A stretch of 64,000 nt of DNA from Pseudomonas iranensis (lineage in GTDB: Bacteria; Pseudomonadota; Gammaproteobacteria; Pseudomonadales; Pseudomonadaceae): contig NZ_CP077092.1 in assembly GCF_014268585.2 (NCBI RefSeq), positions 1,922,001 to 1,986,000 on the forward strand, given 5' to 3'. A model generated the notes under the pieces. The model did not search any database. It had not been told where the DNA came from and saw nothing but the letters and a program-made list of their open reading frames with translations. Position numbers and translations under genes: made by a program. This document shows, one piece after another, positions 17,595 to 26,107 of the stretch. How positions within the stretch are numbered: position 1 is the first letter of the stretch; each line of letters begins with the position of its first letter.

Positions 17595-17999
17595 ATGCAC
17601 ACCATCGCCCGCATCACAGTCCTCTCACTGGCCCTGGGCTTGAGTGCATGTGCGGTACAACGCCCGGAACCGACCACCAGCCTGCCGCCGATCCCGCCGT
17701 CTCAGCCAAGCCCAACCCCGTCGACCTCGCCGACCCCCGGCAAAAGCATCCCGGCCAAACCCGCCAAGCCCGTGCCCCGCACCTCGGCCAGCTTTGCCCC
17801 ACCACCGGGCGGCAACAGCCACTGGGATCAGAAACTCGGCGTCTACGTCCTCGACGACCAGACCAACACCTTCTACCGCCAGCGCACCTACTACCGCTGG
17901 AACAACGGCTGGAGCCGCTCGATCAGCCCCAACGGCCCGTGGGAAGACACCAACATCCACGGCGTCCCGCCGGGGTTGGGGAAGAAGTTCGGGCAGTAA
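17595..17999 (+). CDS. Small Pro-rich outer-membrane-type lipoprotein, unknown
   Basis: 134 residues with AGGA before ATG 17595. A lipoprotein signal ends in LSAC (Cys at 19). A long Pro/Ser/Thr/Lys linker (about 25-70) leads to a compact domain rich in Tyr and Trp (TFYRQRTYYRWNNGWSRS…GPWEDT, about 95-120). Residue +2 after Cys is Ala, so no inner-membrane retention signal is seen. It lies 25 bases after ccmI and shares its terminator, so it is probably co-transcribed with the ccm operon. No function is known to me. Confidence 0.75.
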   Translation: MHTIARITVLSLALGLSACAVQRPEPTTSLPPIPPSQPSPTPSTSPTPGKSIPAKPAKPVPRTSASFAPPPGGNSHWDQKLGVYVLDDQTNTFYRQRTYYRWNNGWSRSISPNGPWEDTNIHGVPPGLGKKFGQ

Positions 18000-18000
18000 G

Positions 18001-18033
18001 AAAAACGGCGATCCTGGGATCGCCGTTTTTTTT
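18001..18033 (+). terminator. Strong intrinsic terminator of the ccm-lipoprotein unit
   Basis: AAAACGGCGATCC pairs with GGATCGCCGTTTT around a three-base loop, followed by T8, directly after the lipoprotein stop. Confidence 0.9.
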
Positions 18034-18145
18034 ACCGTTTGAATCACACCTTGTAAAACTACCAGCCATCACCCCGTCCCATTCTGTGCTTGAGTAAAGA
18101 TAACTCTAGAGATACTTTTGATGGGCCAGGCCAAGGAGGCGGTTG

Positions 18146-18358
18146 GTGCAGAGCAGGCTATTGATGAACGAGCTGGAGGAGGCGGACTGGACGCTGGATC
18201 GGGTTGCGGGCAGTCATCACATCTTCACTCATCGTTACAACCCGAACACGATTGCCGTCCCGCATCCGAAAAAGGATTTACCGCTGGCGACAGTCAAAAG
18301 CATTCGGCGGCGCGCGGGGTTATTCAGCCCGCCAACCCGACATGAAGGAGATCCGTAA
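18146..18358 (+). CDS. hicA: HicA-type mRNA interferase toxin
   Basis: 70 residues. GTG 18146 was chosen because AAGGAGG (18133-18139) lies six bases upstream; a TTG at 18143 is too close. The HicA fold is plain: W-x-L-x-R-x-x-GSHH-x-F (catalytic His region), VPHPKKDLPLATVKSIRRRAGL. HicA toxins bind double-stranded RNA and cleave mRNA. The stop overlaps the hicB ATG (TAATG). Compared with canonical HicA there is a short extra tail after the last helix (FSPPTRHEGDP). Confidence 0.85.
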   Translation: MQSRLLMNELEEADWTLDRVAGSHHIFTHRYNPNTIAVPHPKKDLPLATVKSIRRRAGLFSPPTRHEGDP

Positions 18359-18762
18359 TGCAATATCCCATCTGCATCGAGTGGGGTGACGAGAACACTG
18401 CCATCGGCATTCAGATCCCCGATATTCCCGGCGCGGTCACGGCCGGGGACAGCTTTGAAGAGGCCTACAACGCGGCCGTGGAAGTGGCTCACCTCATGCT
18501 GCAGGAGATCGCGGCGGCCGGTCAGGCGATTCCGATGCCGACCTCGGCAGCGGCGCATCGCAATCGTCCGGATTTTGCCAAGATGGGCTGGGGCATGCTG
18601 GAGCTGGATATCTCGCCGTACCTGGGCAAGACCGAAAAGGTCAACGTTACGCTGCCCGGCTATGTCATTCAGCGTATTGATCGCTATGTACGCGAGCACA
18701 ACGTCAAAAGCCGCTCCTCGTTTCTGGCGGATGCGGCGATGGAGAAACTGGTTCGGTATTGA
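18358..18762 (+). CDS. hicB: HicB-type antitoxin
   Basis: 134 residues, with its ATG overlapping the hicA stop and GAAGGAGA just upstream. The N-terminal partial RNase H-like domain (about 1-60; IPDIPGAVTAGDSFEEAYNAA) binds and blocks HicA. The C-terminal ribbon-helix-helix (about 95-134; VNVTLPGYVIQRIDRYV…SRSSFLADAA) binds operator DNA. HicB probably represses the pair through a site upstream; a CTCTAGAG palindrome at 18104-18111 is a candidate. Confidence 0.9.
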   Translation: MQYPICIEWGDENTAIGIQIPDIPGAVTAGDSFEEAYNAAVEVAHLMLQEIAAAGQAIPMPTSAAAHRNRPDFAKMGWGMLELDISPYLGKTEKVNVTLPGYVIQRIDRYVREHNVKSRSSFLADAAMEKLVRY

Positions 18763-18775
18763 GGGTTTGCGCAAT

Positions 18776-18862
18776 TGTGGGAGCGAGCCTGCTCGCGAAG
18801 GCGTCAGGTCAGGCACTGATCTGTGGCTGACACACCGCCTTCGCGAGCAGGCTCGCTCCCAC
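18776..18862. repeat. Inverted pair of REP (GAGCGAGCCTGCTCGC type)
   Basis: Two REP units facing each other (18776-18800 and 18838-18862) between the convergent hicB and MFS genes. The pair can fold into one long hairpin. Confidence 0.9.
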
Positions 18863-18874
18863 TATGACATCGCG

Positions 18875-20074
18875 TCAGGACGCGACTTTTCGCTGCGCCA
18901 GCGCAGCGTTTTGCGATGCACTCAAAAACCGCAGCAACGCCAACAGCGGAAACACGCTGCCGACAATCACGATCCACAACCAGCCGCCATGCTCGTACAC
19001 CGCACTGGCCACCGAGGAGCCGAAGGCGCCGCCGATGAAGATGCTGGTCATGTACAGCGCGTTCAAACGACCCCGACTTTTCGCGTCCAGCGAGTACACC
19101 GCGCGTTGCCCCAGGACCATGTTCATCTGCACGCAGAAGTCCAGCACCACGCCGGTCACGGCCAGGCCGATGACGCTGTAGGCCGGGTGGATGAAGGCGG
19201 GCAGGAAACTCAGGCTGGCGAAGAGCATGGCCAGCAGCGAGGCGATGCGTGTGTGGCCGGCATCAGCGAGGCGGCCGCTGATTGGCGCCGCGATGGCACC
19301 GATCGCGCCGACAAGGGCGAAGATCGCGATCTCGCTTTGCGACAGGCCATGGTTGCGTGCCAGCTCCAGCGGCACGGCGGTCCAGAACAGGCTGAACGTG
19401 GCAAACATGCAACCCTGGTAAAACGCCCGCTGACGCAGCACCGGTTGCTGGCGCAGCAGTGTCCACAGCGAACCGATCAACTGGCCATAAGTAGCGCTGT
19501 GATCCGGCTGGCGCTTGGGCACGGTCAGCGCCAGCACCACGCTGATAGTCGCCATCAACGCAGCGGCGATCATGAACATGGCGCGCCAGCCGAGGTGATC
19601 GGCGACCACACTCGACACCGGTCGCGCCAACAGAATGCCCAGCAGCAAACCGCCCATGATCCCGCCCACCACGCGACCACGGGACTCTTCCGGCGCCAGA
19701 TGCGCGGCCAGCGGAATCAGGATCTGCACCGACACCGAGCTGAAGCCGACCAGCAAAGAGATCATCAGAAATACGTTCGGTTGCTCGGTAAACGCTGCGC
19801 CAAGCAGACTGGCAATCGCCACGACCGTGGTGATGATCATCAGCCGCCGGTTCTCCAGCAGATCCCCCAATGGCACCAGAAAGAACAGGCCCAACGCATA
19901 GCCGATCTGCGTCAGCGAGACGATGAAACTGGCCATGGTGTCGGAGAGGCCGATGTCCGGCGCGATCAGGCCGATGATCGGCTGTGCGTAGTAGATGTTG
20001 GCAACGATGGCGCCGCAGCAGAACGCGAACAGCAGGACCATGCCTCGGGTCATTGCGTGAGGAGTGGTGGTCAT
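18875..20074 (-). CDS. Major facilitator superfamily transporter
   Basis: 399 residues from the ATG at 20074 (MTTTPHAMTRGMVLLFAFCCGAIV); an upstream in-frame ATG adds seven residues. Twelve membrane segments are apparent, with the MFS loop motif between helices 2 and 3 (PLGDLLENRRLMI) and a repeat of it after helix 8 (SGRLADAGHTRI). It resembles drug or metabolite proton antiporters of the YnfM/arabinose-efflux type. Substrate unknown. No regulator is adjacent. Confidence 0.8.
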   Translation of the reverse strand: MTTTPHAMTRGMVLLFAFCCGAIVANIYYAQPIIGLIAPDIGLSDTMASFIVSLTQIGYALGLFFLVPLGDLLENRRLMIITTVVAIASLLGAAFTEQPNVFLMISLLVGFSSVSVQILIPLAAHLAPEESRGRVVGGIMGGLLLGILLARPVSSVVADHLGWRAMFMIAAALMATISVVLALTVPKRQPDHSATYGQLIGSLWTLLRQQPVLRQRAFYQGCMFATFSLFWTAVPLELARNHGLSQSEIAIFALVGAIGAIAAPISGRLADAGHTRIASLLAMLFASLSFLPAFIHPAYSVIGLAVTGVVLDFCVQMNMVLGQRAVYSLDAKSRGRLNALYMTSIFIGGAFGSSVASAVYEHGGWLWIVIVGSVFPLLALLRFLSASQNAALAQRKVAS

Positions 20075-20194
20075 AGGGAATCTCGGGTCGGGCACAGGAA
20101 AGGGCTGAGGCTAATGGACAACGTGGACTGGCAGAAGACGTTTTCGGATGATAACTGTTATTACGCCGTGTAATGACCGGTATTGCCACGCAAC

Positions 20195-20223
20195 AAAAAG
20201 GCGACCTCGGTGGGTCGCCTTTT
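20195..20223 (-). terminator. Intrinsic terminator after sbp
   Basis: AAAAGGCGACC pairs with GGTCGCCTTTT, with a T-run on the minus strand. It lies 20 bases past the sbp stop. A T-rich stretch on the other strand makes it possibly bidirectional. Confidence 0.85.
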
Positions 20224-20242
20224 GATTTTTTCAGATCAAGCC

Positions 20243-21241
20243 TCACTGCCCGCTATAAATCTGATCAAACACGCCACCATCATTGAAGTGGGTTTTCTGC
20301 ACCGTGCGCCAGTCTCCAAAGGTCTTCTCCACCGAAAGGAAATCGACTTTCGGGAAACGGTCGGTGTACTTCGCCAGCACCGCCGGGTCACGCGGGCGCA
20401 GGTAGTTGGCCGCCGCAATTTCCTGTCCTTCCGGCGACCACAGGTACTTCAGATACTCATCAGCCGCAGCGCGCGAGCCTTTCTTGTCGACGACTTTATC
20501 GACCACCGAAACCGGTGGCTCGGCTTCTGCGGAGACGCTTGGGTAGATCACTTCGAACTGATCGCGACCGAACTCGCGAGCGATCATTTCCGCTTCGTTT
20601 TCAAAGGTCACCAGCACGTCGCCGATCTGGTTGGTCATGAACGTGGTGGTGGCGGCGCGGCCACCGGTGTCGAGTACCGGCGCCTGCTTGAACAGCTTGC
20701 CGACGAAGTCCTTGGCCTTGTTCTCGTCGCCGCCGTTTTTCAGCACATAGCCCCAGGCTGACAGGTAGGTGTAGCGGCCATTACCGGAAGTTTTCGGGTT
20801 CGGCACGATCACCTGTACGCCGTCCTTGAGCAGATCCGGCCAGTCTTTCAAGGCCTTCGGGTTGCCCTTGCGGACGATGAACACCGTCGCCGAGGTAAAC
20901 GGCGCGCTGTTGTTCGGCAGGCGCGTGACCCAATTGTCCGGGACCAGTTTGCCGTTGTCGGCGAGGGCGTTGATGTCGGTGGCCATGTTCATGGTAATGA
21001 CGTCAGCCGGCAGGCCGTCGATCACCGAACGCGCCTGCTTGCTCGAGCCGCCGAAGGACATCTGCACGGTGATGTTTTCGTTGTGCTCGGCTTGCCAGTG
21101 CTTCTGGAACGCAGTGTTGTAGTCCTTGTAGAAATCGCGCATCACGTCGTAGGAAACGTTGAGCAGCGTCGGTGCTGCCTGGGCAATGTTGGCCAAGGCC
21201 AGGCCGGCGGCGAGAAGTGAGGCGCCAAAGAGTTTTTTCAC
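20243..21241 (-). CDS. sbp: Periplasmic sulfate-binding protein
   Basis: 332 residues from GTG 21241 with AAGGA upstream. The signal peptide is MKKLFGASLLAAGLALANIAQA. The mature part has sulfate/thiosulfate-binding family signatures (LLNVSYDVMRDFYKDYN, FGGSSKQARSVIDGLPADVITMN, NPKTSGNGRYTYLSAWGY, YLWSPEGQEIAAANYLRPRD). It delivers sulfate to the CysTWA importer, whose genes are usually adjacent in Pseudomonas but are absent here, so it may be a stand-alone binding protein. Cysteine-pathway (CysB) control is expected from the family, not seen. Confidence 0.93.
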   Translation of the reverse strand: MKKLFGASLLAAGLALANIAQAAPTLLNVSYDVMRDFYKDYNTAFQKHWQAEHNENITVQMSFGGSSKQARSVIDGLPADVITMNMATDINALADNGKLVPDNWVTRLPNNSAPFTSATVFIVRKGNPKALKDWPDLLKDGVQVIVPNPKTSGNGRYTYLSAWGYVLKNGGDENKAKDFVGKLFKQAPVLDTGGRAATTTFMTNQIGDVLVTFENEAEMIAREFGRDQFEVIYPSVSAEAEPPVSVVDKVVDKKGSRAAADEYLKYLWSPEGQEIAAANYLRPRDPAVLAKYTDRFPKVDFLSVEKTFGDWRTVQKTHFNDGGVFDQIYSGQ

Positions 21242-21292
21242 TGCGCATTCCTTGTTCTGTGGGGTGTCGTGTCAAAAATGAGGCGATTTGCC

Positions 21293-21322
21293 AGCGACTA
21301 TAGCGGGCCTCGCATAGTCGCT
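21293..21322. promoter_or_regulatory. 9-bp stem inverted repeat between kch-like gene and sbp
   Basis: AGCGACTAT (21293-21301) and ATAGTCGCT (21314-21322) form a perfect stem 52 bases before the sbp GTG on the minus strand. It could be an sbp operator or a weak terminator for the upstream channel gene; no T-run follows. Confidence 0.4.
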
Positions 21323-21344
21323 TAAAGATTAAAAAGCTCTGTGC

Positions 21345-22169
21345 TTATTCCACTTTCTTGAACAGCTGACTGCCGCAGCGCGAACAGAACGCTGCGCTCT
21401 GCTCGTGGGACTTTTTCTGGCAGCTCGGGCAGTCATGTTGCAGCTGTTCGCCGCGCATGGCGTTGGCCAGCTCAGCGGTGAAAATCCCTGTGGGCACGGC
21501 GATGATCGAATAACCGGTGATCATCACCAGCGAGGAAATCACCTGGCCCAGCGGCGTCTTCGGCACGATGTCGCCGAAGCCCACAGTGGTCAAGGTCACG
21601 ATCGCCCAATAGATGCCCTTGGGAATACTGGTGAAACCATGTTCCGGGCCTTCGATCACGTACATCAGCGTGCCGAACACTGTCACCAGCGTGCACACGC
21701 TGACCAGAAACACGACGATTTTCTGCTTGCTGCCACGCAGCGCCGACATCAGATAGTTGGCTTGCTTGAGATACGGGCTGAGCTTGAGCACGCGGAAAAT
21801 CCGCAGCATCCGAATGATGCGGATAATCAGCAGATACTGCGCATCGCTGTAATACAGCGCGAGGATGCCCGGCACGATCGCCAGCAGATCCACCAGGCCA
21901 TAAAAGCTGAAGGCATAGCGCAGCGGCTTGGGTGAGCAGTACAGACGCAGGATGTATTCGCCGAGGAAGATCGCCGTGAAGCCCCACTCGATATAGGCCA
22001 GAACGTCGGCGTAATTACGGTGAATGCTGTCGATACTGTCGAGCATCACGATCACCAGGCTGGCGAGGATGATCACCAGCAGGATGCCGTCGAAGCGACG
22101 CCCGGCCGGGGTGTCGCTCTGGAAAATCATGACGTAAAGCCGTTCGCGCCAGTTGTTGCTGCTGTCCAT
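21345..22169 (-). CDS. Voltage-gated K+ channel-like ion transporter with C-terminal zinc ribbon
   Basis: 274 residues. Six membrane segments run from about 27 to 230. S4 carries regularly spaced Arg (RIIRMLRIFRVLK, about 117-129). The pore loop TTVGFGD (194-200) is the K+ selectivity filter. After S6 comes a short tail with two Cys pairs (C247/C250 and C262/C265, CPSC…CSRCG), a zinc-ribbon pattern not part of the core Kv fold. It is an inner-membrane tetrameric channel by family. Single-gene unit; gating signal unknown. Confidence 0.88.
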   Translation of the reverse strand: MDSSNNWRERLYVMIFQSDTPAGRRFDGILLVIILASLVIVMLDSIDSIHRNYADVLAYIEWGFTAIFLGEYILRLYCSPKPLRYAFSFYGLVDLLAIVPGILALYYSDAQYLLIIRIIRMLRIFRVLKLSPYLKQANYLMSALRGSKQKIVVFLVSVCTLVTVFGTLMYVIEGPEHGFTSIPKGIYWAIVTLTTVGFGDIVPKTPLGQVISSLVMITGYSIIAVPTGIFTAELANAMRGEQLQHDCPSCQKKSHEQSAAFCSRCGSQLFKKVE

Positions 22170-22190
22170 GGATAACGCCTGAATCGAAGA

Positions 22191-23105
22191 TCAGCGCAGC
22201 CTAGGGTGATTCTCCTCGTGAGCGCAAGACTCATGCGCAAGCGACGCTTTGCCAAGCATTTGAATGCCGGCACGAATCAACCAGCAGGCGAGGATGAACG
22301 GCGCGGTCAGCGTGGCCAGCCCGAGGGCGGCAAACAGCGGCGTCACCAGCAGGGCCAGGACAATGGCGAGCAGCGGCAGCCACGGATTTTGTCGCTGAGC
22401 GCTGAAGGCGAGGGCGGCGAGTACAGCGTTGTAGCCACCGAGCCCGAGCAGTGCGGCGGACGTTTCGTGGTGCAGCAGGCTGGAACCGAGCCCGATCGCC
22501 GACGCCAGCAGCGCCCAGCAGAACGCACGGCGATCGGCAATCAGCAGACCGCTGGCAATCAACGCCCCGGCCAAAGGATGGTCTAGGAACATCACCTGGC
22601 CGAATCCGCGCAGTTCAGCGGCCAGCACATTTGTCGTGTTCAGGTCGACCGGTGCCACCGGCGCGGACGGTTCGGCGAACATCAGCAGCACCCAGCTGAG
22701 CGCCACGAACGGCGAGGTATACGCCGGTATGGCGCGACTGCGGTACACGTGTTTGAGCCATTGCTGAGTGAGCATCGCGCTCAAGCCGCCCGCTGCAAGA
22801 ATCAACGGCGGCAGCAGTGGCGACCAAGGGAAATACAGGCTCAGCAGCAGGCCGAGCAGCACGCCGTTGTAGCTGAACAGCCCGGCCTGGCGATCGGCCT
22901 TGGCGTAGTTGCGCCGCTGCGCGGTGAGCAAACCAGCAACGCCACCAAGCAGCGCCCCGGCGAACAGCACCGGCGCGGTCAGCAGAATCGCCAACAGACA
23001 CAGCAGGCCGCACAGCGGATGACGCTGAAAGAAAATCTGACTGAAACCGTTGAGCAAAGCCTCGGCCCAGTCGGGGCAGTGGGTGTTGAAGTGATTGGCA
23101 GGCAT
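22191..23105 (-). CDS. Urea transporter (UT family)
   Basis: 304 residues with about ten membrane segments and two pseudo-symmetric halves. Each half carries the UT signature: GLFSYNGVLLGL (about 75-86) and LGLGGYNAVLAALA (about 220-233). UT proteins are passive urea channels in the inner membrane. The C-terminal tail is His/Glu rich (HESCAHEENHPRLR). No urease genes are in the window. Confidence 0.85.
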   Translation of the reverse strand: MPANHFNTHCPDWAEALLNGFSQIFFQRHPLCGLLCLLAILLTAPVLFAGALLGGVAGLLTAQRRNYAKADRQAGLFSYNGVLLGLLLSLYFPWSPLLPPLILAAGGLSAMLTQQWLKHVYRSRAIPAYTSPFVALSWVLLMFAEPSAPVAPVDLNTTNVLAAELRGFGQVMFLDHPLAGALIASGLLIADRRAFCWALLASAIGLGSSLLHHETSAALLGLGGYNAVLAALAFSAQRQNPWLPLLAIVLALLVTPLFAALGLATLTAPFILACWLIRAGIQMLGKASLAHESCAHEENHPRLR

Positions 23106-23139
23106 GGCAGTTCTGAAAGTCAGGGAAACCGAGGCGCCT

Positions 23140-23236
23140 GCTTCGCGAGCAAGCTCGCTCCCACATGGATCTGCGTCCAGTCATTGAGTTTGTGGTGCAC
23201 ACAAATCAACTGTGGGAGCGAGCCTGCTCGCGAAGA
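23140..23236. repeat. Inverted pair of REP (GAGCGAGCCTGCTCGC type)
   Basis: Units at 23140-23164 and 23211-23235 in opposite orientation, between the urea transporter start and the pyk stop. The outer-facing unit has one substitution (AAGCTCGC). Confidence 0.85.
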
Positions 23237-23250
23237 GGCCGGTACAGGCG

Positions 23251-24666
23251 CTAAATCAACGTTTCGATCCGCAGCGAATTGGTCGACCCCGGCTGCCCGA
23301 ACGGCACGCCAGCGGTGATCAGCAGCGTGTCGCCACGCTCGGCCATGCCTTGCGCCTGAGCAATCTCCAGTGCGGTCGAGCAGACTTCGTCGACCTGACG
23401 CAGGCGATCGTTGACCACCGAATGAATGCCCCACGCCACGCTCAAGCGCCGCGCCGTTTGCAGGTTCGGCGTCAGATTGAGGATCGGTGCTTTCGGCCGT
23501 TCCCGCGATGCGCGCAACGTCGAGGCGCCGGACTCGCTGTAATTGACCAGCACCGCGACCGGCAGCACGTTGCTGATCCGGCGGATCGCACAGCTGATCG
23601 CATCGGAAACCGTCGCCTCGGCTTTCGGTCGACTGACGTCGAGCTGGGTCTGATAGTCCGGGCCGTTCTCAACCTGACGGATGATCTTGCTCATCATCTG
23701 CACGGCTTCCAGCGGGTACTCACCGGACGCGGTCTCCGCCGAGAGCATCACGGCATCGGCGCCCTCGGCCACGGCGTTGGCGACGTCGGTGACTTCGGCG
23801 CGGGTTGGGGCAGGGGAGAAACGCATCGACTCGAGCATCTGCGTCGCCACCACCACCGGTTTGCCCAGCGCACGGCAGGTGGTGATGATGTTTTTCTGAA
23901 TCTGCGGCACGCTTTCCGCCGGCACTTCCACACCAAGATCACCGCGAGCGACCATGATTGCGTCGCTCAACTCAGCAATCTCACGCAGTTGCTCGACCGC
24001 CGAAGGTTTCTCGATTTTCGCCATCAGAAACGCCTTGTCGCCGATCAATGCGCGGGCTTCGACAATGTCCTGCGGGCGCTGTACGAACGACAGCGCGACC
24101 CAGTCCACACCCAATTCCAGGCCGAAGCTCAGATCGCGGCGATCCTTGGCGGTCAGCGGGCTCAGGTCCAGCACCGCTTGCGGCACGTTCACACCTTTGC
24201 GATCAGACAGTTCGCCGCCGTTGAGCACGGTGGTGTCGATCGCATCGGCGTACTTGGTGACCACGCGCAGGCGCAGTTTGCCGTCGTCGAGCAGCAGATC
24301 CATGCCGGCTTCCAGCGCAGCAATGATCTCCGGATGCGGCAGGTTGACCCGGCGCTCATCGCCCGCTGTCGCATCGAGATCGAGGCGGAACGCCTGACCG
24401 CGATGCAACTGCACCTTGCCGTCAGCGAACTTGCCGACGCGCAGTTTCGGCCCCTGCAGATCCATCAGAATGCCCAGTGGGTAGTTGAGCTGACGCTCGA
24501 CTTCGCGGATCCACTGATAGCGCTTGGCATGGTCGGCGTGATCGCCGTGGCTGAAGTTCAGGCGGAAGATGTTGACCCCGGCCTCGACCAGCTCGCGGAT
24601 GTCGTCGATACCGTCGACGGCAGGGCCGAGGGTGGCGAGGATTTTGACCTTTTTATCAGGCGTCAT
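23251..24666 (-). CDS. pykF: Pyruvate kinase (PykF type)
   Basis: 471 residues with the pyruvate kinase TIM-barrel motifs: KILATLGPAV near the start, LDLSPLTAKDRRDL, IEKPSAVEQLREI (catalytic Lys region), IMVARGDLGVEVP and MLSAETASGEYP. The C-terminal allosteric domain follows. It converts phosphoenolpyruvate and ADP to pyruvate and ATP. The start overlaps the ttuD stop by four bases, so it is the last gene of the glyoxylate-glycerate operon, as in P. putida, where glycerate 2-phosphate made by TtuD feeds enolase and pyruvate kinase. Pseudomonads carry a second pyk elsewhere. Confidence 0.93.
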   Translation of the reverse strand: MTPDKKVKILATLGPAVDGIDDIRELVEAGVNIFRLNFSHGDHADHAKRYQWIREVERQLNYPLGILMDLQGPKLRVGKFADGKVQLHRGQAFRLDLDATAGDERRVNLPHPEIIAALEAGMDLLLDDGKLRLRVVTKYADAIDTTVLNGGELSDRKGVNVPQAVLDLSPLTAKDRRDLSFGLELGVDWVALSFVQRPQDIVEARALIGDKAFLMAKIEKPSAVEQLREIAELSDAIMVARGDLGVEVPAESVPQIQKNIITTCRALGKPVVVATQMLESMRFSPAPTRAEVTDVANAVAEGADAVMLSAETASGEYPLEAVQMMSKIIRQVENGPDYQTQLDVSRPKAEATVSDAISCAIRRISNVLPVAVLVNYSESGASTLRASRERPKAPILNLTPNLQTARRLSVAWGIHSVVNDRLRQVDEVCSTALEIAQAQGMAERGDTLLITAGVPFGQPGSTNSLRIETLI

Positions 24667-25937
24667 GATTTGCAGTTCTCAAGGATCAGAATGGCGCGGA
24701 AGTCGTTGACGTTAGTGCGGGTCGGCTCGGTGACGATCAGCGCATCGAGCGCCTGGAAGTAGCCGTAGCCGTTGTTGTTATCCAGCTCGTCGCTGGCGCT
24801 CAGACCCAGTGCGGCGGCGCGGGCGTAGCTGTCCGGGGTCATGATTGCGCCGGCGTTGTCTTCCGAGCCGTCGATGCCATCGGTGTCGCCGGCCAGCGCG
24901 TAGACGCCGGGCTGGCCCTTGAGGCTGTCGGTCAGGCTGAGGAGGAATTCGGCATTGCGTCCGCCACGGCCATTGCCGCGCACGGTTACCGTGGTTTCAC
25001 CGCCGGAGAGAATCACGCAGGGCGCCGCCAGTGGCTGGCCGTGGTGGATGATCTGTCGGGCGATGCCGGCGTGGACTTTCGCCACTTCACGGGATTCGCC
25101 TTCCAGGTCGCCGAGGATCAAGGTGCTGAAACCGGCCTGACGGCATTTCACCGCCGCCGCGTCCAGCGATTGCTGCGGGCGGGCGATCAACTGGAAATGA
25201 CTGCGCGCCAGACTCGGGTCGCCGGGTTTGACCGTTTCCGATTCTGGACTTTGCAGCCAGGAGCGCACGGAGGCGGGAATGTCGATGCCGTAGCGCTTGA
25301 TGATCGCCAGCGCCTCGGCCGAAGTGCTCGGATCGGCCACGGTCGGGCCAGACGCAATGACGGTGGCGAGGTCGCCCGGCACATCGGAAATCGCGTAGGT
25401 ATAAACCGTCGCCGGCCAGCAGGCCTTGCCGAGGCGGCCACCCTTGATCGCCGAGAGGTGCTTGCGCACGCAGTTCATCTCGCCGATGGTCGCGCCGGAT
25501 TTGAGCAGGGCTTTGTTGATCGACTGCTTATCGGCAAGGCTGATGCCTTCGGCTGGCAGGGCGAGCAGGGCAGAGCCGCCGCCGGAGAGCAGGAAGATCA
25601 CGCGGTCGTCTTCAGTCAGGTTGCTGACCAGCTCCAGCACACGTTTGGCCACGGCCAGACCCGCCGCATCCGGCACCGGGTGTGCGGCTTCGACCACTTC
25701 GATTTTTTCGCACGGGGCGCCGTGGCCGTAGCGGGTCACCACCAGGCCGGTGACTTCACCCTCCCAGCAGCGCTCGACCACTTGCGCCATGGCAGCAGCG
25801 GCTTTGCCGGCGCCGATGACGATCACCCGCCCCGTGCGATCAGCAGGCAAATGGGCTTCGAGGACTTGGTTCGGATGGGCCGCGTCGATGGCTGTGGCAA
25901 ACAGCTCGCGCAGCAGTTGTTGCGGATCGACCGACAT
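24663..25937 (-). CDS. ttuD: Glycerate 2-kinase, MOFRL family (TtuD; often called hydroxypyruvate reductase)
   Basis: 424 residues with the family's GAGKAAAAMAQ, LSGGGSALLALPAEG and LSGGETTVTVRGNGRGGRNAEFLL motifs and AGDTDGIDGSEDNAGA near the C-terminus. Many databases label it hydroxypyruvate reductase, but MOFRL proteins in this context phosphorylate D-glycerate to 2-phosphoglycerate. It takes the glycerate from GlxR. Its stop overlaps pyk, and a repeat separates it from glxR. Confidence 0.9.
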   Translation of the reverse strand: MSVDPQQLLRELFATAIDAAHPNQVLEAHLPADRTGRVIVIGAGKAAAAMAQVVERCWEGEVTGLVVTRYGHGAPCEKIEVVEAAHPVPDAAGLAVAKRVLELVSNLTEDDRVIFLLSGGGSALLALPAEGISLADKQSINKALLKSGATIGEMNCVRKHLSAIKGGRLGKACWPATVYTYAISDVPGDLATVIASGPTVADPSTSAEALAIIKRYGIDIPASVRSWLQSPESETVKPGDPSLARSHFQLIARPQQSLDAAAVKCRQAGFSTLILGDLEGESREVAKVHAGIARQIIHHGQPLAAPCVILSGGETTVTVRGNGRGGRNAEFLLSLTDSLKGQPGVYALAGDTDGIDGSEDNAGAIMTPDSYARAAALGLSASDELDNNNGYGYFQALDALIVTEPTRTNVNDFRAILILENCKS

Positions 25938-25998
25938 GGCGGGCTCCCGGAATTCTTGTTATTGGGATGGAGCGACAACGGTGCAGCGACGCGGTCCT

Positions 25999-26091
25999 TG
26001 TGGGAGCTGGCTTGCCAGCGATTCAGGCACCGCGGTCGTTCAGGCAGACCGAGTTGATGCCATCGCGGGCAAGCCCGCTCCCACAGGGAGC
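25999..26091. repeat. Inverted REP pair, GGGAGCTGGCTTGCCAGC type
   Basis: One GAGCTGGCTTGCCAGC unit and one inverted GCGGGCAAGCCCGCTC variant. The pair fills the gap between glxR and ttuD within the operon. Confidence 0.85.
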
Positions 26092-26107
26092 GGGCCAGAA
26101 GCGCAGA

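Noticed and set aside
18386..20173. 595-codon plus-strand open frame over hicB and the MFS gene
   Set aside because: Shifted frame of hicB running into the antisense of the MFS transporter; no domain.
23212..24762. 516-codon plus-strand frame
   Set aside because: Antisense of pyruvate kinase, beginning inside a REP.
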